Source of the DNA: Chloroflexota bacterium
GTDB lineage: Bacteria; Chloroflexota; Dehalococcoidia; Lucifugimonadales; JADFKI01
Reading direction: 5' to 3'
Length of the DNA stretch: 11,662 bases
Assembly: GCA_024648655.1 (NCBI GenBank)
Contig: JAGGDZ010000028.1
Coordinates: 1 to 11,662, forward strand
Shown: in pieces, positions 6,781-11,662 of the stretch
How positions within the stretch are numbered: the stretch's first letter is position 1
How the letters are laid out: each line of letters starts with the position of its first letter
Notes under the pieces: model-generated
Database searches by the model: none
Told to the model about the DNA's origin: nothing
The model's input: only the letters and a program-made list of their open reading frames with translations
Translations under genes and position numbers: made by a program

Positions 6781-7401
6781 TCACTTCTCGCGGGAGATCG
6801 AGTACCGCTTGATTTTCTCGTGCAGCTGCATGATGCCGTAGAGCAGCGCGTCGGGCCTTGGAGGACAGCCGGGCACATATACATCGACCGGGATGATGTG
6901 GTTTACGCCGGGCACTACGCTGTAGCTGCCGTAGTAGGGTCCACCGCTGGTAGCGCACACGCCCATAGAGATAACCCACTTTGGCTCCGCCATCTGGTCA
7001 TATACACGCTGGATAGCAGGCGCCATCTTCCAAGTAACCGTGCCGGCGATGATTATAAGGTCTGCCTGACGAGGCGAGGGCCTGAAGGCTTCCATGCCGA
7101 ATCGGGCAAGGTCGAAGCGGGACATCGCACTCGCCATCATTTCAAAGGCGCAGCATGCAAGACCGAACGAGAGGGGCCAGACAGCGGACTTCCTGCCCCA
7201 GTTCACAAGGGCGTCTATGGAGGTTACGGCTATGTTGCGCTCAAGGTCGTCGGGGACTTCAACGACCGGCTCGGCGAGCATGGACGTGTGGGTCGCCTTG
7301 ATATGGTTGATGACCTGACCTTCGTCTCTGTCCACGTCCCAAGTCTGCTCGTACAGAGGGATGATGAGGCCGGAGCTGCCCTGCGTGCCGATTTCAGTCA
7401 T
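6781..7401 (-). CDS. nuoB: NADH-quinone oxidoreductase subunit B (NuoB)
   Basis: Subunit carrying the terminal [4Fe-4S] cluster N2 of complex I, which reduces quinone. It has 206 residues. The four cluster ligands are seen: the adjacent pair Cys83-Cys84 in SFGLACCAFEMM, Cys149 in SMGVCATSGGPYYGSYS and Cys179 in VYVPGCPPRPDALLYGI. The start at 7401 lies 1 nt after the nuoA stop and has GTGGAG 6 nt upstream inside the nuoA end. The first 52 residues before LERNIAVTSIDAL are variable and slightly longer than in minimal family members. Confidence 0.97.
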   Translation of the reverse strand: MTEIGTQGSSGLIIPLYEQTWDVDRDEGQVINHIKATHTSMLAEPVVEVPDDLERNIAVTSIDALVNWGRKSAVWPLSFGLACCAFEMMASAMSRFDLARFGMEAFRPSPRQADLIIIAGTVTWKMAPAIQRVYDQMAEPKWVISMGVCATSGGPYYGSYSVVPGVNHIIPVDVYVPGCPPRPDALLYGIMQLHEKIKRYSISREK

Positions 7402-7402
7402 T

Positions 7403-7798
7403 CTAACTCCACTCAAGGGCGCCCTTGCGCCAAGCATACAGCCAGCCGACGACGAGAATGGCGATGAAGATAAGCATTTCGAGCAGTATAAAGACGCCGA
7501 AGTACCTGCTCATGTAGCCGAAGCTTGCCGCCCACGGGAATAAGAAAATCACCTCTACGTCGAATATCACGAAGAGCAGGGCAAAGCCATAGAACCTGAA
7601 GTTGAACTGGCTCCACCTGTCGGTAAGGGTCTCGAAGCCGCACTCGTAGATGCTTTCTTTGACGGCGCTGGGTATCTGGGGACGAATCTTGAAGAGCGAA
7701 AGCGCCCACGACATCATCAGCATGCCAACTGGGACGGCGACAGCTATCGCCGTGAAAATGGCTATGTAGCCGTATTGTCGGAAGTAGTCATCGAGCAC
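7403..7798 (-). CDS. nuoA: NADH-quinone oxidoreductase subunit A (NuoA)
   Basis: Small membrane subunit of complex I with three transmembrane helices, 131 residues if begun at GTG 7798 (MLDDYFRQYGYIAIF). Family blocks are YECGFE (51-56) and RFYGFALLFVIFDVEVIFLF (68-87) with Asp80 and Glu82, then the third helix and the tail AWRKGALEWS. No ATG is available in frame. TTG at 7807 is an alternative giving 134 residues, and the open frame runs to 7876. GTG is chosen because it leaves the usual short N-terminus. First gene of the operon. Confidence 0.93.
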   Translation of the reverse strand: MLDDYFRQYGYIAIFTAIAVAVPVGMLMMSWALSLFKIRPQIPSAVKESIYECGFETLTDRWSQFNFRFYGFALLFVIFDVEVIFLFPWAASFGYMSRYFGVFILLEMLIFIAILVVGWLYAWRKGALEWS

Positions 7799-7846
7799 TG
7801 GTGTCAACTCGCGCGCATTGGCGGAAGGCTTCTCTTTCTCGCCGTG

Positions 7847-7876
7847 AATATAGCATAGCGCCCAAGTTGATTGCAA
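7847..7876 (-). promoter_or_regulatory. promoter of the nuo operon
   Basis: On the minus strand TTGCAA (7871-7876, four of six to the -35 consensus) is followed after 18 bp by TATATT (7847-7852, five of six to the -10 consensus). The latter is preceded by TGC (7853-7855), the extended -10 motif. Transcription would start near 7840 and leave a leader of about 40 nt before the GTG of nuoA. Confidence 0.6.
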
Positions 7877-7953
7877 GCGAAAGAGAAGGCAGGGAGCCTT
7901 ACGGGTGGTGGATTAGGGCTTGGCTGGGGCAAGGCTTGTTCCATAGCCATTAA

Positions 7954-8012
7954 CTATCGCCAATGTTCGATAGACTGCAATGTTTGTGGTGCAATAGAGC
8001 CAGATATCGAAC
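7954..8012. repeat. nested inverted repeats around TATCG
   Basis: CTATCG (7954-7959) pairs with CGATAG (7968-7973) across 8 bp. The partly same right arm, as GTTCGATA (7965-7972), also pairs perfectly with TATCGAAC (8005-8012) across 32 bp. The two pairings are mutually exclusive. They could be an operator with three half sites or simply chance palindromes. Confidence 0.4.
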
Positions 8013-8246
8013 GTCCGGAAGGGGTCATGTCATACAGGGCGACGTCAGAGCAGCCAGTTACGAGGTCCAGGTTGCGCGAAGGGCTATGACACTACGCTAC
8101 AGATGCCGATATTGCAGACGTGCGAGCGAGTATGGCTAAGATGGAGACGCGCCTCCCTGAATGGGCGGCTGGTGACTGTTTTGAGCAATCGACCGCGCAG
8201 GCTTCGATGCGGTGATGGTCCGACGCCCTAACGCAGGCTTGGGGAA

Positions 8247-8283
8247 TCATGTGTGTAATCTATTTCATGTGTGTAATCTATTT
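8247..8283. repeat. exact 18-bp tandem duplication upstream of the prenyl synthase promoter
   Basis: CATGTGTGTAATCTATTT occurs twice head to tail with no mismatch (8248-8265 and 8266-8283). The 18-bp period extends one base to the left. It is AT-rich compared with the flanks and lies about 40 bp upstream of the -35 box at 8324. The position fits a regulator binding site, or a recent slippage event. Confidence 0.85.
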
Positions 8284-8323
8284 ATGAATGGAAGTGGATA
8301 GATTTATCAGAGTTTCTGGATTA

Positions 8324-8353
8324 TTGACATAGAATTGGGCACAATGCTACGCT
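8324..8353 (+). promoter_or_regulatory. promoter of the isoprenoid gene block
   Basis: A perfect TTGACA (8324-8329) is followed after 18 bp by TACGCT (8348-8353, three of six to consensus), which is preceded by TGC (8345-8347), an extended -10. The transcription start would be near 8360, giving a leader of about 65 nt to the ATG at 8426. Confidence 0.5.
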
Positions 8354-8415
8354 GACTAGCGTCAAATTTCCATTATTGTGTGGCCCGTCGCAAGCATCCT
8401 CACACTAATCCCTGC

Positions 8416-8419
8416 GGAG
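8416..8419 (+). promoter_or_regulatory. ribosome binding site deciding the prenyl synthase start
   Basis: GGAG within GCGGAG, 6 nt before ATG 8426. It favours this ATG over the in-frame GTG at 8378, which has no such site and would add 16 residues of no family character. Confidence 0.65.
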
Positions 8420-8425
8420 TTATTC

Positions 8426-9490
8426 ATGACCAATTCGCCTTCCGCAGATACCGTCCAAAAGCATCGCCCCGAACTGCCCGGCATGTTCAGCGAGTACCGT
8501 GCTGACATTGGCAATGCGCTGCGCGATGCGCTGGAAAATCAGGACCCTGTCTATAATCTGCTCCGCTACTACATGGGATGGGTTGACACGGAGGGCAACG
8601 CGACTAGTGGAACCGAGGGCAAGTACCTGCGTCCCACACTGTGTCTGTTCTCGTGTGAGGCTGTCGGAGGCTCTCGATGCTTGGCAATGCCCGCGGCCGC
8701 GGCAATGGAGCTCATCCACAACTTCTCGCTGATTCACGACGACATACAAGATAGGGATGAGACGCGCCACCATCGCAAGACGCTTTGGGCGATATGGGGC
8801 ATACCCAAAGCATTGGTCGCCGGTAATGTGCTTCGCATCGTGGCTGACAGCACGCTGGACGACTTGCAGTCCGTGGGCGTGCCCTCAGGCAGAGCGCTGC
8901 CGGTTATAAGGCAGCTTACGCAAGCATACCTAGAAATGATAGAGGGACAGTACCTGGACATCTCGTTTGAGGGGCAGAGCGAGGTTGGACTCAAGCAGTA
9001 TCTCGATATGATAGCTCGCAAGACGGGGGCGCTCATCCGCTGCTCCTTCACGATGGGCGCGCTGATAGGGTCGCAAAACATTGCCGATGCAAACGCATTC
9101 CGCGAGAGCGGAAGGGCGCTGGGCTTTCTATTCCAGGTGCGAGATGACGTTCTGGGAATATGGGGCGATGAAGAGAGTACCGGCAAGCCGGTGGGAGCGG
9201 ACATCCGGCGAAAGAAGAACGCATTTCCCGCCGTGTACTCGATGTCGCAGGCGCGGGGTGAAGACAAGCGACACCTGCTCAGCATCTACGGCAAAAGTGA
9301 GTTGAGCGACACCGATGTCGAGGACGTGCTGCACATCATGGAAGTTCTGAATGTGCGAGAGCATGCGCACGCCCTTGCGGTGGAAGAGGCCGAAGTGGCG
9401 ATGGAGGCACTTGCGGCTGTCGAGATGAACCAAAGCGCGCGGCGCGAATATGAGAACCTCTTGGAATTTCTGCTGCACAGGGAGCACTAA
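8426..9490 (+). CDS. all-trans polyprenyl diphosphate synthase, probably geranylgeranyl diphosphate synthase
   Basis: Cytoplasmic enzyme that adds isopentenyl diphosphate units head-to-tail to an allylic primer. It has 354 residues, all-alpha isoprenoid synthase fold. Visible motifs are GKYLRPTL (65-72, diphosphate binding), the first Asp-rich motif LIHDDIQD with Asp105, 106 and 109, GQYLDI (174-179), ARKTGALI (197-204) and the second Asp-rich region FQVRDDVLGIWGD (236-248). In the second motif the fifth position is Gly, not Asp (DDVLG); similar DDLLGIWGD forms are familiar from actinobacterial geranylgeranyl diphosphate synthases. The fifth residue before the first motif is Phe100, as in type I (archaeal) geranylgeranyl diphosphate synthases, suggesting a C20 product. 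C15 or longer products cannot be excluded. It is followed after 156 bp by a squalene/phytoene synthase relative, its likely user. It is probably transcribed from the promoter at 8324. Confidence 0.93.
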   Translation: MTNSPSADTVQKHRPELPGMFSEYRADIGNALRDALENQDPVYNLLRYYMGWVDTEGNATSGTEGKYLRPTLCLFSCEAVGGSRCLAMPAAAAMELIHNFSLIHDDIQDRDETRHHRKTLWAIWGIPKALVAGNVLRIVADSTLDDLQSVGVPSGRALPVIRQLTQAYLEMIEGQYLDISFEGQSEVGLKQYLDMIARKTGALIRCSFTMGALIGSQNIADANAFRESGRALGFLFQVRDDVLGIWGDEESTGKPVGADIRRKKNAFPAVYSMSQARGEDKRHLLSIYGKSELSDTDVEDVLHIMEVLNVREHAHALAVEEAEVAMEALAAVEMNQSARREYENLLEFLLHREH

Positions 9491-9503
9491 GGTTGAGGGA
9501 GCG

Positions 9504-9543
9504 CGGTTCGCCCTTCGGCAGGCTCAAGACCTCACCGTGAACG
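9504..9543. repeat. GTTCG...GTGAACG repeat, copy 2 (variant)
   Basis: Begins 13 bp after the prenyl synthase stop. It reads GGTTCGCCCTTCGGCAGGCT, then CAAGACCTCACCGTGAACG, and is bounded by GTTC (9506-9509) and GAAC (9539-9542). It looks like a mixture of the 'ttcgcccttcggcaggctcag' and 'ggctcaccgtgaac' versions of the repeat family also present at 5079-5105. Confidence 0.7.
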
Positions 9544-9583
9544 TATATCGGCGACATAAACGAATGCATGCCAGAGGGGACGT

Positions 9584-9600
9584 ACAGGATGAACAGGATT
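9584..9600. repeat. ACAGGATGAACAGGATT dispersed repeat, copy 2
   Basis: Matches the element at 2558-2574 at 16 of 17 positions and has the same orientation in the window. Here it lies between the prenyl synthase and the squalene/phytoene synthase gene. Confidence 0.75.
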
Positions 9601-9603
9601 TCC

Positions 9604-9645
9604 ACTCCCATCCCAACCTTCCGGCATCAAGTGGGAGGGGTTTTT
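9604..9645 (+). promoter_or_regulatory. hairpin with trailing U-run that covers the next gene's ribosome binding site
   Basis: ACTCC (9604-9608) and TCCCA (9611-9615) pair with TGGGA (9632-9636) and GGGGT (9637-9641), leaving a 2-base bulge and a 16-base loop. One of the ten pairs is a G-T wobble. TTTTT (9641-9645) follows directly, so it has the form of an intrinsic terminator. The right arm contains GGAGGGG, the ribosome binding site 6 nt before ATG 9647. Folding would therefore both favour termination and hide the site. It may also be a third dispersed repeat type (CCCATCCCAACCTTCC...CATCAAG). Confidence 0.5.
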
Positions 9646-9646
9646 A

Positions 9647-10531
9647 ATGGCAGCTGAACTCGAGCTTGCGTACAGTCACTGCCGGCGCGTTACGAGAGAG
9701 AATGCGCGCAACTTCTACTACACCTTCCGGCCGATGCCTCACGAGAAGCGGCGCGCGATGTACGCGGTGTACGCTTACTGCCGTCTGTGCGACGACATTG
9801 CAGACGGCGAGTTGCCGCTTGAGGCGAAGTATCGCGGATTCGAGCGGGTGCGTAGGAATCTGCAAGCCTGCGAACCATCCGGCGAGGACGCGCCGATGTA
9901 TCGCGCGCTGCATGACACTGCCCGGCGCTTTGACATACCATATCGGTACTTTGAGGAGATTCTCCAAGGCGTTGAGATGGATATGGTGAAGAGCCGCTTT
10001 GCAAGCTTCGACGAGTTGCGGGAATACTGCTACAAGGTTGCTTCGGTCGTGGGCTTGGTGTGTATTCGGATATTTGGATTCGATGATCCCAAAGCCAAGG
10101 AATACGCGGTGGAGATGGGTCTGGCGATGCAGCTGACGAATATCCTGCGCGATGTGAAGGAAGATGCTGAACGAGGGCGCATATACATTCCGCAGGATGA
10201 GATGAGCCGATTTTCGTACACAGAGGCGGAGCTTGAGCGAGGCGCAATTACCGAAGGATTCAGGTCGCTCATGGCATATCAGGCTGAGCGGGCGCGCAGA
10301 TACTTCGATAGCAGCAGACGGTTGTTTCCCCTAATTTCGGCGGATGCGCGAGCTTGCCCGAAGCTGATGCATGCGACATACAGTGGTATTTTGGAGCGGA
10401 TAGAGCGGGCAGGATTCGATGTATTCGAGCGGCGAATAGGTCTGAGCGCAGGCTCGAAGCTGATTTTGCTTGCTCGGCTGTGGGGGGGCAGCCTACTACC
10501 TGCGATGCGGTTGCCACACGTCAAGAATTAA
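9647..10531 (+). CDS. squalene/phytoene synthase family protein
   Basis: Head-to-head prenyl transferase that joins two farnesyl or geranylgeranyl diphosphates through a cyclopropyl intermediate. It has 294 residues, the normal length for bacterial CrtB, HpnC and HpnD proteins. Visible motifs are ARNFYYTFRPMPHEKRRAMY (20-39), the first Asp-rich motif YCRLCDDIAD with Asp49, 50 and 53, and the second block QLTNILRDVKED (162-173) with Asp169 and Asp173, followed by AERGRIYIP (174-182). The ATG at 9647 has a strong GGAGGGG site 6 nt upstream. The YYTFRPMPHEKRRAMYAVYA start fits phytoene synthase or presqualene diphosphate synthase equally. The upstream geranylgeranyl diphosphate synthase-like gene favours phytoene. 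No desaturase or cyclase is in the window to decide. Confidence 0.93.
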   Translation: MAAELELAYSHCRRVTRENARNFYYTFRPMPHEKRRAMYAVYAYCRLCDDIADGELPLEAKYRGFERVRRNLQACEPSGEDAPMYRALHDTARRFDIPYRYFEEILQGVEMDMVKSRFASFDELREYCYKVASVVGLVCIRIFGFDDPKAKEYAVEMGLAMQLTNILRDVKEDAERGRIYIPQDEMSRFSYTEAELERGAITEGFRSLMAYQAERARRYFDSSRRLFPLISADARACPKLMHATYSGILERIERAGFDVFERRIGLSAGSKLILLARLWGGSLLPAMRLPHVKN

Positions 10532-10574
10532 AGAACTCTATCTATTGTCTGTACAGCCCTGTGAGAGTGAAACA

Positions 10575-11474
10575 ATGAAATGCATAATCGATACCGACCC
10601 AGGAGCAGACGACGTGCTTGCTCTGATAATGGCGCTGAACAGCCCTGATCTGGAAATTCTGGCGCTGACGACAGTGGAGGGCAACGCGCGGCTGGAACAC
10701 ACGACGGCGAACGCGCTGCGCCTTCTCGATTACATGGGGCGGACGGAGATTCCGGTGTATTCCGGCGAATCGACGCCGCTGGAAGGGGAGTTCCATCACG
10801 CCTATGAAGTGCATGGCGACGAGGGGTTGACGGTGCGGTTGCCGGATACGGAAACCAAACCCGCGCAAGGCGGCGCGATTGATTTCATCGTGGATACGGC
10901 GCTGGCGATGCCGGGAGAGGTTACGCTGTTCGCGCTGGGGCCTCTGACGAATGTAGCGCGGGCGCTGATGCGAGATGAGCGTGTGAAGGACGCTTTCGAA
11001 CGGGTGTACGTCATGGGTGGACAGGGCGATGGTTCGGGGAATGTGACACCGTATGCGGAGTTCAATATCTGGGACGATCCGTACGCGGCGAATGTTGTGT
11101 TCGGGTCGGGTACCCCGGTTACGCTGGTGGGTCTGAACATCACCCGCCAGACTTCGATCGCGCGGAACGAAGAGGCATGGCTCACTGGGGATACGCCGGG
11201 CGAGATGCTCGCTGCGCAGGTCCTGGAGAGTTGGTTTGAGCTAGACGAGGCGGGGCATAGGTCGAGGTTCAGCATGCACGACCCTGTCACAATTATGGCG
11301 GCGCTCCGGCCCGACCTGATTCAAACACGGGCGGCAACGCTGACTGTAGAAACAGATGGCGAGCGTGTCGGAGAGATTGCCGCCGACTACGAAAGCGGCG
11401 GAAGCGTGGATGTGACAGTCGGAGTGAAGAGCGCGGAGGCTCTGGCATTCATGCGGGGGTTGTTGCGGGGGTGA
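10575..11474 (+). CDS. inosine/uridine-preferring nucleoside hydrolase
   Basis: Cytoplasmic nucleoside N-ribohydrolase that splits ribonucleosides into base and ribose with a calcium ion, for base salvage. It has 299 residues, close to the family norm of about 310. Signatures are the N-terminal DTDPGADD (6-13) calcium and ribose site, EGNARLEHTTANALRLLD (35-52), VHGDEGL (79-85), the NVTPYAEFNIWDDPYAA block (156-172) with Asn164 in AEFN, and MHDP (234-237) with His235 and Asp236. The start at ATG 10575 places the DTDPG motif at the very N-terminus as in the family; the open frame to 10470 would overlap the previous gene. The ribosome binding site is weak (GAGAG). It lies 43 bp after the squalene/phytoene synthase gene, with no visible terminator, so it may be cotranscribed although it has no metabolic link. 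Base specificity cannot be read from the sequence. Confidence 0.94.
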   Translation: MKCIIDTDPGADDVLALIMALNSPDLEILALTTVEGNARLEHTTANALRLLDYMGRTEIPVYSGESTPLEGEFHHAYEVHGDEGLTVRLPDTETKPAQGGAIDFIVDTALAMPGEVTLFALGPLTNVARALMRDERVKDAFERVYVMGGQGDGSGNVTPYAEFNIWDDPYAANVVFGSGTPVTLVGLNITRQTSIARNEEAWLTGDTPGEMLAAQVLESWFELDEAGHRSRFSMHDPVTIMAALRPDLIQTRAATLTVETDGERVGEIAADYESGGSVDVTVGVKSAEALAFMRGLLRG

Positions 11475-11484
11475 GAAATTGGAC

Positions 11485-11662
11485 ATGACAAAAGAAGATT
11501 CGGCTCAAGATCGCAGTCACGAAAGCATCATCAACGATGCCCTAGCGCGTGTGCTTCGTGAGCGCGCCGGGCTCAATACCGCTGCGGAAACGCTGCGTGA
11601 AAGGGCGCGTCCGGACATTATAGTGCGTCTTGCGGAACTGATGGTAGCGTGGATGTGGCGGG
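11485..11662 (+). CDS. N-terminus of an unidentified protein, cut by window edge
   Basis: An open frame begins at ATG 11485, 10 nt after the nucleoside hydrolase stop, and continues to the window end for 59 codons. An in-frame TTG at 11479, preceded by GGGGGTGAG, is an alternative start. The sequence starts with a polar MTKEDSAQDRSHESIINDAL, continues with an amphipathic helix (ARVLRERAGL), then ERARPDIIVRL. The RPDIIV segment after a short helix recalls the N-terminal nuclease-like regions of some restriction-modification proteins, where an Asp of the PD-(D/E)xK type follows Pro. The next residues (AELMVAWMWR) do not show the expected E-x-K half. I do not recognise the family with confidence. 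Confidence 0.55.
   Translation, partial: MTKEDSAQDRSHESIINDALARVLRERAGLNTAAETLRERARPDIIVRLAELMVAWMWR

Larger units (their letters stand above)
7877..8323. other. divergent intergenic region without a supported gene
   Basis: About 450 bp between the two divergent promoters. I find no tRNA, rRNA or convincing gene here. A plus-strand open frame up to 8089 lacks a ribosome binding site and family features. A second open stretch 8090-8215 could encode a short helical peptide (ADIADVRASMAKMETRLPEW) and may be a decayed gene fragment, but this is weak. The region holds inverted repeats around TATCG and an 18-bp tandem duplication, listed separately. Confidence 0.6.

Noticed and set aside
6768..6884. 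Upstream extension of nuoC
   Set aside because: It would overlap nuoB and adds a cysteine- and arginine-rich sequence foreign to the family.
6724..7467. 247-codon plus-strand open frame
   Set aside because: Antisense to nuoB and its junctions; nuoB is the real gene.
7871..8089. 72-codon plus-strand open frame in the divergent region
   Set aside because: Begins on a TTG inside the nuo promoter, lacks a ribosome binding site and shows no family features.
8090..8215. Short open stretch with a helical peptide (ADIADVRASMAKMETRLPEW)
   Set aside because: Only 41 codons between stops, no clear ribosome binding site; could be a gene remnant but cannot be supported from sequence alone.
8378..8425. 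Longer prenyl synthase start at GTG 8378
   Set aside because: No ribosome binding site and hydrophobic non-family residues; ATG 8426 has GGAG at good spacing.
7877..8425. tRNA, small RNA or CRISPR in the divergent gap
   Set aside because: No cloverleaf, no regularly spaced repeats beyond one 18-bp tandem pair, and no conserved RNA motif recognised.

Overview
The window looks like bacterial chromosome, moderately GC-rich and gene-dense. It holds two divergent gene blocks separated by about 600 bp of non-coding DNA. The left block (minus strand, about 1-7800) is a respiratory complex I operon in the order nuoA-B-C-D-H-I-J-K-(small gene)-L, running off the left edge inside the last part of nuoL. 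nuoE, nuoF and nuoG are absent between nuoD and nuoH. That is the 11-subunit type of complex I seen in several Chloroflexota (including Dehalococcoidia), cyanobacteria and archaea. Together with the style of the proteins and the many short dispersed intergenic repeats, this suggests a Chloroflexota bacterium of the Dehalococcoidia/SAR202 kind. That placement is an inference; no rRNA or marker gene is present to prove it.

Within the operon most junctions are tight: nuoA/nuoB 1 nt apart, nuoH/nuoI 2 nt, nuoI/nuoJ overlapping by 1 nt, and the small gene/nuoL 3 nt. The exceptions are four gaps of 44-96 bp (nuoC/D, nuoD/H, nuoJ/K, nuoK/small gene), each of which contains a different short repeat or hairpin. 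The small gene before nuoL encodes 64 residues resembling the DUF2007 family and carries the nuoL ribosome binding site in its last codons. A good sigma70-like promoter lies just upstream of nuoA, and a possible internal promoter lies ahead of nuoD.

The divergent region (about 7799-8425) holds the nuo promoter, inverted repeats around TATCG, an exact 18-bp tandem duplication and a promoter firing rightwards. I see no RNA gene in it.

The right block (plus strand, 8426-11662) begins with an all-trans polyprenyl diphosphate synthase (probably geranylgeranyl diphosphate synthase) and a squalene/phytoene synthase family enzyme. They plausibly form a two-step route from C5 units to a head-to-head condensed C30 or C40 isoprenoid, the precursor of carotenoids or hopanoid-type lipids. 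Between these genes sit three kinds of short repeat, the last a hairpin covering the ribosome binding site of the second gene. A nucleoside hydrolase (purine/pyrimidine salvage) follows. The window ends in the first 59 codons of an unidentified gene whose start loosely resembles restriction-modification proteins.

There is no clear sign of a new defence or mobile system. The most notable points are the small gene inside the complex I operon, the apparent insertions in NuoI and NuoK, and the repeat insertions in every sizeable nuo gap.
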